Positions 1-6,031 of a stretch of 20,444 bases of DNA are shown piece after piece. The position numbers and the translations under genes were made by a program. Source of the stretch: an uncultured Bacilli bacterium (lineage in GTDB: Bacteria > Bacillota_I > Bacilli_A > RF39 > UBA660). The notes under the pieces are model-generated. The model saw only the letters and a program-made list of their open reading frames with translations. It did no database searches and was not told where the DNA came from. The stretch's first letter is position 1, and every line of letters begins with the position of its first letter. The DNA lies in assembly GCA_934183705.1 (NCBI GenBank), contig CAKPSW010000015.1:1-20444 (forward strand). Reading direction: 5' to 3'.

Positions 1-711
1 GCAATACTATTAATACATGGCTTTGCCGGAGGCAATTATGACTATGGAGAAATAGGAAATGACTTAGAACTATATAGTAATTTTGATGTATATACATTTA
101 CTCTACCGGGTCATGAAAAAATGATAATAGATAAAGTAACAAGAAATGATTGGATAAATAAAGCTGAAGAAGAAATAGAAAAAATAATTAATAATGGTTA
201 CCGTGAAATATATATTATAGGTCATAGTATGGGAGGAGTTATAGCTTCTTACTTAGCAAGTAAATATAAAGAAGTAACAAAGTTAGTTTTAGCCGCTCCA
301 GCATTTCATTACTTAGCCTTTAATGGTGATAAAGTAGACGTAGCTAAAAGTATAAAAAAATTACCTAAACTTTTTAAGGATTATAAACCTGAAGAAGTGT
401 TATCTAGATTTTTTAAAATACCTATTCCTACAATTAGGGAATTTATGCTTTTAGTGGAAGAGCACACAGGTGATGTAAAAAATATAACCTGTCCAACACT
501 AATAATACATGGTGATAAAGATGACATCGTACCAAAAGATTCTGTATTATATGTGTATAATACTATAGCAGCAAAAAGTGTTACTCTAGTAGAAATTAAA
601 ACACTTACTCATGATTTATTTATTAATAATAGATATGAAGAGGTAAAAGAATTAATAACAATTTTTCTTAGAAAAAAACCGAAATTTGGTAAATATACCA
701 AAAAAATATGA
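1..711 (+). CDS. alpha/beta hydrolase (esterase/lipase type), 5' end outside window
   Basis: The reading frame is open from base 1, so the gene begins before the window; 236 residues are visible, and the first ATG at 121 is internal. It shows the full hydrolase set in order: an oxyanion-hole segment HGFAGG near base 16, the nucleophile elbow GHSMGG with Ser codon 226-228, the acid segment GDKDDIVP near 510-535, and the catalytic His in THDLF near 610. The pattern fits small carboxylesterases or monoacylglycerol lipases, probably cytosolic because no signal is visible, but the substrate cannot be told. Codons end mostly in A (ATA for Ile), unlike the T-ending codons of the other plus-strand genes further right. 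The stop codon lies within a terminator shared with the convergent sortase gene. Confidence 0.9.
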   Translation, partial: AILLIHGFAGGNYDYGEIGNDLELYSNFDVYTFTLPGHEKMIIDKVTRNDWINKAEEEIEKIINNGYREIYIIGHSMGGVIASYLASKYKEVTKLVLAAPAFHYLAFNGDKVDVAKSIKKLPKLFKDYKPEEVLSRFFKIPIPTIREFMLLVEEHTGDVKNITCPTLIIHGDKDDIVPKDSVLYVYNTIAAKSVTLVEIKTLTHDLFINNRYEEVKELITIFLRKKPKFGKYTKKI

Positions 712-736
712 TTATATCAAAATAATCATATTTTTT
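701..736. terminator. bidirectional intrinsic terminator between hydrolase and sortase
   Basis: A perfect 15-bp inverted repeat pairs 701-715 with 722-736 around a 6-nt loop. It has A6 on one side and T6 on the other, so it gives a U-tract in both directions. The TGA stop of the hydrolase (709-711) lies within the left arm and the TAA of the sortase (735-737) touches the right arm. Confidence 0.85.
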
Positions 737-1454
737 ATACTCTTTTTCCTATTATTAGTAAATACTTCTTATCATACTTAGCATAATCCCTATGTGTACT
801 ACAAGTCTGAAGTAATAAAATTTCATCATCAGCACTAACATCTACATTAGTATCATACATTGACTTATTCTTAAGTTTATTCAAATGTTTTAAATATTCA
901 GTATCATTTGTAAAATTAATATTCATATAAGTAAAATCACTATACTCCACAAATACTGAAAATATCTCATATTTCTTCTTAACATTATTTGTAGTAACAT
1001 AAATATATTTATGATCATCATAATAATTCTTATCATAATAATTTTCTAATATCTTAAAAGGCATATCTACTCGAGAAGAATTATGGCCAAATATCAAAAG
1101 CTTTTTACTATTATCAATATCAACCCTATAATCTAAATAAATAGAACCCATATAATTATCTTCTTTATCTGGTGTATGATTTAAATAATACTCATTATCC
1201 TCTCCCTGCATAATAGGAGCACTATAATCAGTATTATCAAAAGATAAAATACCTACTACGTCATCATTATTATATTCTTTTTTTAGGGCATCTATTTCTT
1301 TTTGATAGTCTGTTTTATTTATTATGTTGTTATTTCTTTCTATGCCTATATCTATATTGTTTTTATTTTGTTTTGGATATAATAGATATGTTATACTTGT
1401 TATAAATAATAATGTTATTATTACTACTATTATTGTTTTCTTTTTATTTTTCAT
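735..1454 (-). CDS. class B-like sortase (cysteine transpeptidase)
   Basis: The protein has 239 residues with an N-terminal membrane anchor (residues 7-26) and an outward-facing sortase domain. Sortases join surface proteins to the cell wall through a Cys thioester. The catalytic His is in FGHNSS (His124) and the Cys in LLQTCS (Cys218); the length and the long loop before the Cys strand fit class B. The usual catalytic Arg, expected in the strand after the Cys (pattern R-Y/F-V-V-V), appears as Lys230 in DKKYLLIIGKR, which is unusual. The start has AAGGA 7 nt upstream. It follows the cysteine desulfurase by 4 nt, so the two are probably co-transcribed. No LPXTG- or NPQTN-like sorting substrate is seen in the window, so the target is unknown. 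Confidence 0.85.
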   Translation of the reverse strand: MKNKKKTIIVVIITLLFITSITYLLYPKQNKNNIDIGIERNNNIINKTDYQKEIDALKKEYNNDDVVGILSFDNTDYSAPIMQGEDNEYYLNHTPDKEDNYMGSIYLDYRVDIDNSKKLLIFGHNSSRVDMPFKILENYYDKNYYDDHKYIYVTTNNVKKKYEIFSVFVEYSDFTYMNINFTNDTEYLKHLNKLKNKSMYDTNVDVSADDEILLLQTCSTHRDYAKYDKKYLLIIGKRV

Positions 1455-1458
1455 AATA

Positions 1459-2583
1459 TCATCCTTTTAATTTTAAATTAGTATATACTTTATTAAATAC
1501 TTCATTGAATTTATATGCTTCTTCTTTGGTATTTTTATATGAAAGGCTTATTCTAATACTAGATGTGGAAATATCTTTATCATGATATATGGCATCTATG
1601 GCATTAGATATATTTGAGGTTGAACAAGCACTTTTTGTGGATAGGTATATTTCTTCTTCTTCCATAGCATGAATAAATGTTTCTGGTTTAATTCCTTTTA
1701 TACTGAAGTTTATTATATAGGGAATACTATAGATTGTGCTATTTATATGGATATTTTTATTTTTTACTAGGTTATCTTTTATTATGGTATTTATTTCTTC
1801 TACATGTTTATAGTTGTCATCTATATTGGGAATTATTAGTTCTAATGATTTCATTAGACTACATATTAGGGGAAGAGCTGGAGTACCACTACGAAGTGGT
1901 GTCGTTGATTTTCCACCATGAATTAGATTATCAATATTTATATTTTCTTTTTTTAGTAAAAGGCCTATTCCTTTTATACCGAATATTTTGTGTGCTGAAG
2001 CACTCATAAAGTCCATATCGTTAAAATCTATTGGCACTTTGCCTATTGCTTGGGTAGCGTCTACATGTAAATAGCATTTAGGATATTTTCTTACTATTTT
2101 ACTTATTTGTTTAATATTTTGTTTTATTCCTAGTTCACTATCTACTAATGATATTGATACTAAGATGGTATTTTCTGTTAGTAGATTTTGCAAAGATTCT
2201 AAATCTATTTGACCATCTTTATTTATTTTTACGTAATCGATTATGAATCCTTTGGTTTCTAGGTATTTGCATGTTTCTATAATAGAGGAGTGTTCTAATT
2301 TAGTGGTTATGATATGATTACCTCTGTTTTTATATTTTGATGCTACTCCTTTTAATACGGTATTATTGGATTCGGTTGCTCCGGAAGTATATATTACTTC
2401 GTTTTTCTTCACTTTTAATAATTTGCTTATTTTGTTTGTGGCATAGTCTTCTAGTTCTTTGGATTTTATTCCTAGTTTATGTAATGAGTTTGAATTGCCT
2501 TTATATTCTTTACATACTTTATTAAATGTATCTAATACTCTATCATCTACAAAAGTTGTTGCACTATTATCAAAATATATCAT
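1459..2583 (-). CDS. cysteine desulfurase, NifS/IscS family (PLP enzyme)
   Basis: The protein has 374 residues and removes sulfur from cysteine as an enzyme persulfide for Fe-S clusters or tRNA thiolation. Numbering from MIYFDNSATT, it has the aminotransferase class V features: GATESNN, EHSS (His98), the PLP lysine in SAHK (Lys199) and the reactive Cys in KSACSTS (Cys320) within a mobile loop, as in IscS. The common NNE(I/T)G motif reads DSELG here. An upstream ATG at 2616 is in frame, but the start at 2583 is preferred: it has AAGGA 5 nt before it, matches the family N terminus, and the likely promoter lies between the two. No iscU-like scaffold or thiI gene is adjacent, so its sulfur acceptor is unknown. 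The sortase gene follows 4 nt downstream. Confidence 0.92.
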   Translation of the reverse strand: MIYFDNSATTFVDDRVLDTFNKVCKEYKGNSNSLHKLGIKSKELEDYATNKISKLLKVKKNEVIYTSGATESNNTVLKGVASKYKNRGNHIITTKLEHSSIIETCKYLETKGFIIDYVKINKDGQIDLESLQNLLTENTILVSISLVDSELGIKQNIKQISKIVRKYPKCYLHVDATQAIGKVPIDFNDMDFMSASAHKIFGIKGIGLLLKKENINIDNLIHGGKSTTPLRSGTPALPLICSLMKSLELIIPNIDDNYKHVEEINTIIKDNLVKNKNIHINSTIYSIPYIINFSIKGIKPETFIHAMEEEEIYLSTKSACSTSNISNAIDAIYHDKDISTSSIRISLSYKNTKEEAYKFNEVFNKVYTNLKLKG

Positions 2584-2606
2584 AGTATTCCTTCTTTCTC
2601 TTAAAT

Positions 2607-2615
2607 ATTTTATCA
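2607..2615 (-). promoter_or_regulatory. extended -10 promoter candidate for cysteine desulfurase-sortase unit
   Basis: The minus strand reads TGATAAAAT, an extended -10 (TGn plus TAAAAT). No good -35 is seen. A start about 7 nt downstream would leave a leader of about 17 nt before the ATG at 2583 and would exclude the upstream ATG at 2616. Confidence 0.4.
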
Positions 2616-2670
2616 CATCACTATGAATTATACAACAATATATTGTTTTTAATTTAAGTATGATGTAGTG

Positions 2671-2699
2671 TTGCTTTATTTTAAGGAATAGTTTATTAT
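2671..2699 (+). promoter_or_regulatory. promoter candidate for the methyltransferase gene
   Basis: TTGCTT (2671-2676) and TATTAT (2694-2699) are separated by 17 nt. The implied start near 2706 would put the GGTGA ribosome site almost at the 5' end of the RNA. Confidence 0.4.
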
Positions 2700-2717
2700 A
2701 TTTATGGTGATTTATTT

Positions 2718-3500
2718 ATGAACGAAGATAATTTGATTAGATATTATAATAAATTTAATGAAGATAAAAGATTAACTAGAAGGCATGGTATTGTTGAGTA
2801 TACTACATCAATTAAATATATTCATGAATATTTAAAGAAAATGGATAATCCTAAGGTAATTGATATTGGTGCTGGTAGTGGTAAGTATTCTTGTGCTTTG
2901 TATGATGAAGGCTATGATGTTACTAGTGTTGAGCTTGTTAGGCATAATTTGATGACTCTTAAGGGAAAGAATAGTAATATTAAGGCTTATTTGGGTAATG
3001 CTACTGATTTATCTAGATTTAGGGATAATAGTTTTGATGTGGCTCTACTATTTGGTCCGATGTATCATCTTATTAGTGAAGATGATAAGATTAGGGCTCT
3101 TTGGGAGGCTAAAAGGATTGTTAAAAAAGGAGGGCTTATTTTTATTAGTTATTATATGAATGAGTATGCTATTATTACTCATGGGTTTAGGGATAATAAT
3201 ATTATTTCTTCTATTAAAGATAGTCTTGTCGATGATTCTTATCATGTTACTCCTTGTCATGATGATTTATATAGTATGGTAAGAATTGAGGATATTAATA
3301 GATATAAAGATAAGACGGGGCTTCAAAGGGTTAAGATACTAGCCCAAGACGGTCCTAGTGATTATCTTAGGAGTGTTATTAATAAGATGGATGATGAGAC
3401 CTTTGCTGTTTTTCTTGATTACCATCTTAAGACTTGTGAAAGATATGAATTACTTGGTGCTTCTTCCCATGTTATGGATATTTTAAAGAAAATAGATTAG
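2718..3500 (+). CDS. class I SAM-dependent methyltransferase
   Basis: The protein has 260 residues and a Rossmann-fold methyltransferase core. SAM-binding motif I is VIDIGAGSGKYS (residues 47-58) and the acidic residue ending strand 2 is Glu72 in SVEL. Motif IV is FDVALLFGPMYHLI (106-119), and motif VI follows a KKGGL turn at 136-140 with IFISYYMNEY. Residues 1-45 form a helical lid and the C-terminal 80 residues form a cap, as in UbiE/YrrT-like small-molecule methyltransferases of Firmicutes. The substrate cannot be named. GGTGA lies 7 nt before the ATG. The gene stands alone, divergent from the cysteine desulfurase and closed by its own terminator. Codons are strongly T-ending. Confidence 0.9.
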   Translation: MNEDNLIRYYNKFNEDKRLTRRHGIVEYTTSIKYIHEYLKKMDNPKVIDIGAGSGKYSCALYDEGYDVTSVELVRHNLMTLKGKNSNIKAYLGNATDLSRFRDNSFDVALLFGPMYHLISEDDKIRALWEAKRIVKKGGLIFISYYMNEYAIITHGFRDNNIISSIKDSLVDDSYHVTPCHDDLYSMVRIEDINRYKDKTGLQRVKILAQDGPSDYLRSVINKMDDETFAVFLDYHLKTCERYELLGASSHVMDILKKID

Positions 3501-3502
3501 TT

Positions 3503-3533
3503 AATTTAAAGACTTTGGACTTTAAATTTTTTT
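3503..3533 (+). terminator. terminator after the methyltransferase gene
   Basis: A 9-bp perfect stem pairs 3503-3511 with 3520-3528 around the loop ACTTTGGA, followed by an unbroken T run to 3533. It begins 3 nt after the stop codon. Confidence 0.85.
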
Positions 3534-3584
3534 CTAATGACTATAGGCATTAGAAAACGGCGAGTAACGGAGTGCGAGACGATA
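3534..3584. other. small hairpin plus GC-rich patch, no gene
   Basis: A 6-bp inverted repeat (CTATTAG-like arms at 3534-3539 and 3548-3553, CTAATG/CATTAG) is followed by a 24-base patch, 3558-3581, with 16 G/C by hand count. This is very high for this window. It holds the pentamer GCGAG twice (within 3560-3564 and 3574-3578 or nearby). It lies directly against the first copy of the 45-bp repeat. Its function is unknown. Confidence 0.45.
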
Positions 3585-3629
3585 AAAAAGAAAAAGCAAG
3601 TATTTCTACTTACTTACTGGAAGTACTGA
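3585..3629. repeat. 45-bp direct repeat, copy A
   Basis: It is identical base for base to 4465-4509, exactly 880 bp away; the match stops at once on both sides. On the minus strand the repeat encodes SVLPVSK plus a stop, followed by a terminator hairpin and its U-tract. Copy A is joined in frame to the end of the BRO/DinD relic. Confidence 0.95.
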
Positions 3630-3839
3630 ACGATTAATTGCTATCTCCGGATCAAATACTTCATCAATCCTCTCACTACCTAAATTAGCTAACTACATCT
3701 TCATAGGTTCAGCCTTAGAACTAGGTATAGACTCAATGAGTCTAAATATGTCTTTTGTTACCGTAGCAGCCCTTAATCTTATTTTTCCATCAGGAGCTAA
3801 CATCTTCAACTGATTACAATTTGTAGTCACTTCACTACC
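3606..3839 (-). pseudogene. 3' part of a decayed BRO/DinD-like gene
   Basis: Read on the minus strand, 3839 to 3606 gives GSEVTTNCNQLKMLAPDGK, then RLIESIPSSKAEPMKM, a TAG stop at 3693-3695, then LANLGSERIDEVFDPEIAIN. This is the C-terminal half of the BRO-N-domain family that includes DinD-like proteins, where the stop stands in place of the usual Trp of KxWLAxxG. After INR the frame runs directly into the 45-bp repeat (SVLPVSK, stop), so the true C terminus has been lost and replaced by the lipoprotein tail. The N-terminal half lies at 4140-4328 in the same direction. These proteins are phage- or mobile-element-associated; this copy cannot make a full product. Confidence 0.8.
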
Positions 3840-3949
3840 TTACATATTCTACTACTATTGCAATACTTGAATACAAAGTTAATGAAATATCAAATAAGCA
3901 TTTTTACATTAAAGAGCATAATCAAAAGTGCAATAGTAAAGAAATTACA
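3840..3949. other. unassigned sequence within the relic region
   Basis: I see no recognisable reading frame on either strand. The minus strand has stops in all frames, and one plus-strand frame is open from about 3826 to 3998 but resembles no family I know. The stretch is probably decayed DNA between the BRO and DUF1016 remnants. Confidence 0.4.
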
Positions 3950-4068
3950 CAACTTAATTGCGACGACACTGTTGTCGCAATTGGAAAACATATATAAAAT
4001 TTTCTCATTCTTTCAAGATTTCGTTTAGAAAAACTTCTACCAAATTCATTAGTTAGTTTCCTCCTAAC
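3950..4068 (-). pseudogene. fragment of a DUF1016/YhcG-type PDDEXK nuclease gene
   Basis: The minus-strand frame gives RKLTNEFGRSFSKRNLERM, then RKFYICFPIATTVSSQLS. This matches the conserved N-terminal stretch of DUF1016 (YhcG family) proteins, usually of the form LxxEFGKGFSxRNLxxMRxFYxxFP...LSWSHY. The Trp-Ser-His-Tyr part is lost: after LS the frame reads CVISLLLHF and stops. Upstream a stop comes 4 codons before the match. It is about 40 residues of a gene that is normally over 300. Its place between the two halves of the BRO relic suggests that one relic was inserted in, or recombined with, the other. Confidence 0.7.
3956..3982. repeat. 12-bp-arm inverted repeat within the DUF1016 remnant
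   Basis: Arms 3956-3967 and 3971-3982 match at 11 of 12 positions (the odd one is a G-T pair) around a 3-base loop. The sequence also encodes part of the remnant (IATTVSSQL), so it may be chance plus decay. No T run follows, so it is not a terminator. Confidence 0.7.
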
Positions 4069-4139
4069 ATTTATATATTAAAGACTTCATATGCATAAAT
4101 TATACAATAATTATGGGAATATATGAATATTTCCATACC

Positions 4140-4328
4140 CTATTGAAATTTAATAACACACATATACAATATTCTTAGAAATAGAAGCCTACTCATAACT
4201 TTCCTGCTATTCGTCCCAATAACATCTACAACACTAAAATAATAATCCTCCTTTTCTCCATTCCAAATACTTCTAATTTCTTTTCCTTCAAATAAATTTG
4301 AAATTGTACTTAATTTATTTTTTTTCAT
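4140..4328 (-). pseudogene. 5' part of the decayed BRO/DinD-like gene
   Basis: The 62-codon frame begins MKKNKLSTISNLFEGKEIRS and includes NGEKEDYYFSVVDVIG. This is the start of a BRO-N domain as in DinD-like proteins (form: FxxKxIRxxWxxExxxWxFSVVDVI). After VIG the expected LTxSxNPRKYW segment is missing and the frame drifts into unrelated sequence (RLLFLRILYMCVIKFQ). The start looks genuine: AGGAGG lies 6 nt before the ATG and a near-consensus promoter lies further up. The matching C-terminal half is at 3606-3839; only some 20-25 residues should separate them, but about 300 bp with a DUF1016 fragment lie between. A short peptide might still be expressed, but a functional DNA-binding protein is unlikely. 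Confidence 0.75.
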
Positions 4329-4353
4329 ACAAAACCTCCTTTTTTATTATATA

Positions 4354-4385
4354 AGAGTGATAATTACATATATCTTTATCACTCT
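4354..4385. repeat. 10-bp-arm inverted repeat just after the BRO relic promoter
   Basis: AGAGTGATAA (4354-4363) and its exact reverse complement (4376-4385) flank 12 bases. It starts at about +1 of the predicted minus-strand transcript, so it could be an operator or a 5' RNA hairpin of the relic gene. Confidence 0.65.
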
Positions 4386-4392
4386 AAATTAA

Positions 4393-4421
4393 ATGTTATC
4401 ATACCCATTTTATAATGTCAA
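4393..4421 (-). promoter_or_regulatory. promoter of the BRO/DinD-like relic
   Basis: On the minus strand a perfect TTGACA (4421-4416), 17 nt and TAACAT (4398-4393), preceded by TGA, form a -35 plus extended -10 promoter. It is one of the two best promoters of the window although its gene is broken. Confidence 0.65.
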
Positions 4422-4464
4422 TATATTTTAGTACATATGTTCGCTAAAAAGTCTGATTTTTTAT

Positions 4465-4493
4465 AAAAAGAAAAAGCAAGTATTTCTACTTAC
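4465..4493 (-). terminator. terminator of the lipoprotein gene
   Basis: On the minus strand a 7-bp stem (GTAAGTA with TACTTGC, one U-G pair) encloses the loop GAAA and is followed by TTTTTCTTTTT. The stop codon TAG (4486-4488) spans the stem-loop border. The same terminator is duplicated at 3585-3613. Confidence 0.8.
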
Positions 4494-4509
4494 TTACTGG
4501 AAGTACTGA
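4465..4509. repeat. 45-bp direct repeat, copy B (3' end of lipoprotein gene plus terminator)
   Basis: It is identical to 3585-3629. Here it forms the last eight codons (TCA to TAG) and the terminator of the lipoprotein gene. The pair brackets the relic region as attachment sites or an insertion-linked duplication would. Confidence 0.95.
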
Positions 4510-5625
4510 TATGCTTCTGGCTATATCTAGTAATTCACTTTTTGATAATTTATCACTTACTACATAGTATTCTATGTTATTATCTATCCAATTTACTGAG
4601 TTGTCATTTACTATTGCTACGGCATCCGCCATTAATTCTAATTCACCATAAGTTGGAACTATTAGATGTTCTTTTTCGTATGTTACAGTCTCTTCAATTA
4701 ACATAAATGGATTATCACCATCGAATGTTAGTATTAGTCTTTCGCCACTTTCTTTACTTACTTTTTCTTTGTTTGATAGATATGTATTAGCAGGTATATA
4801 CATTGGGTAAATTACATCTTCAATGGAACTTGTTTGTTTTGTTTCTTCTGTTTTATCTTCTTCTTTATCTTTTGTACTTTCATTAGCACTTTTATTTTCA
4901 TTTACATTTGTGTTTTCATTTACATTTGTGTTTTCGTTAGTATTTTTATTTTCATTTGTAGTGTTATCTTTCTTTTCAGTATTTTCTCTTTCTTCTTTTA
5001 CATCTATTATTTCTTTTAATTCGAATATGCTATCTTTTAATTTACTGCCTAGATCTATTTTGGTAAAGTTCATGGTTATTTGTGCTACACTATTACTATC
5101 TAATACGGTTACTTTTTTGATGTTATTGTTTTTATCTAGGAGTATTTCTTGTTTTACGAGTTTAGAATTGTTTGGATATGAAGCCGCTACAAGGATTTTA
5201 GAACCTGAATCGGTTTTTTTGAATATTCTGTTTTCGTCATTTGTTATGTCTTCTAATAGTGGTCCTAATAGATATACTTGGGAATTGTTGTATGGCCAAT
5301 CACTTTGGAATTTGAAACTTTTATTTATTCTTGGTGTTACTACATATACTCCTTCTTTGTTACGAAGAATTATCTGCTCATGATTATTTGTGGTATTTAC
5401 TAAATCTACTTTATAGTTATCTTTTTCTTTATATGATACTTTTACATCATAAGTATATACGTCTTCATTATTTACTATTTCTAGCGTACCTTCTATATAA
5501 TAGGATTTGGCATTATTTATTTTCTTTGTTAAATCTTTTATAACTGAACTCTCACTCGTTTTTCCACATCCACTAATTATAAATACTCCCATAATCATTA
5601 TTAAAAATAATAACTTTTTTTTCAT
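4486..5625 (-). CDS. lipoprotein with LolA/YdcC-like domain and C-terminal extension
   Basis: The protein has 379 residues. A lipoprotein signal ends in the lipobox ISGC (Cys20), so it is anchored outside the membrane. Residues 26-205 resemble the LolA-like fold of the YdcC family (COG2834): repeated beta strands with SYYIEGTLEI, VYVVTPRINKSFKFQSDWPY and KKVTVLDSNS. A low-complexity Asn/Glu/Thr/Lys linker (about 213-265) follows, with a hexapeptide NENTNV repeated. A final beta-rich domain (about 270-379, IYPMYIPANTYLSNKEK onward) resembles DUF4367-like domains. The role is unknown; in Firmicutes such proteins are envelope or stress-sensing lipoproteins. The start is supported by AAGGAAGG just upstream. 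Its last eight codons and terminator are duplicated at 3585-3629. Confidence 0.85.
   Translation of the reverse strand: MKKKLLFLIMIMGVFIISGCGKTSESSVIKDLTKKINNAKSYYIEGTLEIVNNEDVYTYDVKVSYKEKDNYKVDLVNTTNNHEQIILRNKEGVYVVTPRINKSFKFQSDWPYNNSQVYLLGPLLEDITNDENRIFKKTDSGSKILVAASYPNNSKLVKQEILLDKNNNIKKVTVLDSNSVAQITMNFTKIDLGSKLKDSIFELKEIIDVKEERENTEKKDNTTNENKNTNENTNVNENTNVNENKSANESTKDKEEDKTEETKQTSSIEDVIYPMYIPANTYLSNKEKVSKESGERLILTFDGDNPFMLIEETVTYEKEHLIVPTYGELELMADAVAIVNDNSVNWIDNNIEYYVVSDKLSKSELLDIARSISVLPVSK
4895..4930 (-). repeat. 18-bp tandem repeat in the lipoprotein linker
   Basis: Two exact copies of an 18-bp unit (4895-4912 and 4913-4930), with degenerate partial units on both sides, encode NENTNV repeats. 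Slippage could easily change the linker length. Confidence 0.9.
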
Positions 5626-5730
5626 TATTCACCTTCCTTATTCTTTCTCTAAATTATATTATATTTTTTTTCTTATATGATGAATAATTTGTATTTTTTG
5701 GGAGAAAATATTATTAAAAAGGAGGATATT

Positions 5731-5925
5731 ATGAATATATTATATAAAATTGCTCTAGTTATTGGAATTATTGGTTGTATTAACTGGGGTTTAGTAGGTA
5801 TTTTTAACTTTAATTTAGTTGAATATTTGTTTGGAGATGAAAGTGCTCTTACTAGAATTGTATATGTTTTAGTACTCTTATCTGGAATTATACAGACTTT
5901 TATACTTACTAAAGATTTGGATTAG
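5731..5925 (+). CDS. DUF378 small membrane protein
   Basis: The protein has 64 residues and two membrane segments (residues 4-25 and 42-59). It contains the DUF378 (COG2155) signature GCINWGLVGIF (residues 15-25) followed by FNLVEYLFG. Its role in the membrane is not known. The frame is open back to 5677, but AAGGAGG lies 6-7 nt before the ATG at 5731 and the family begins here. It is divergent from the lipoprotein and closed by its own terminator. Confidence 0.92.
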   Translation: MNILYKIALVIGIIGCINWGLVGIFNFNLVEYLFGDESALTRIVYVLVLLSGIIQTFILTKDLD

Positions 5926-5948
5926 GACCTTTATATTGGTCTTTTTTT
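5924..5948 (+). terminator. terminator after DUF378 gene
   Basis: A 6-bp stem AGGACC/GGTCTT (one G-U pair) with an 8-nt loop runs into seven T. The stop TAG (5923-5925) overlaps the stem. Confidence 0.75.
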
Positions 5949-6008
5949 ATTGCTTTACATTATTTTATTTCTTTTATTAATTATGTAGATTTTTTTCTTT
6001 ATTTATAG

Positions 6009-6014
6009 TATAAT
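6009..6014 (+). promoter_or_regulatory. -10 box candidate for recU-ponA
   Basis: A perfect TATAAT lies 18 nt before the recU start codon; the -35 position (TAGATT, 5986-5991) is poor. The leader would be about 10-12 nt long. Confidence 0.4.
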
Positions 6015-6031
6015 TAAATAGGTGATATTTC

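Noticed and set aside
1734..2525. Plus-strand open frames opposite the cysteine desulfurase gene
   Set aside because: They are Leu/Tyr-rich frames antisense to a conserved enzyme, with no ribosome site; the same holds for the antisense frames in ponA, the MdoB-like gene, dnaD, nth and thrS.
735..2583. Cysteine desulfurase plus sortase as a phosphorothioation (Dnd) or other DNA-sulfur defence system
   Set aside because: No dndB, dndC, dndD or dndE-like gene is present; only co-transcription with a sortase is seen, so a functional link would be guesswork.
3558..3581. GC-rich patch as a piece of 16S rRNA or of the T-box leader
   Set aside because: It shares only about nine bases (CGGCGAGTA) with the T-box region and a short GAGTAACGG-like string with rRNA; flanking sequence does not match either.
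3826..3998. Plus-strand open frame through the relic region
   Set aside because: It has no start codon with a ribosome site and no family resemblance, and it runs antisense to the recognisable DUF1016 fragment.
4895..4930. Tandem repeat as a CRISPR or regulatory array
   Set aside because: The 18-bp units are contiguous without spacers and encode a repeated linker peptide.
4823..5383. A 186-codon plus-strand frame opposite the lipoprotein gene
   Set aside because: It is a Phe/Ser-rich shadow of the Lys/Asn/Glu linker; no start signal, and the opposite strand has a clear lipoprotein with signal peptide.
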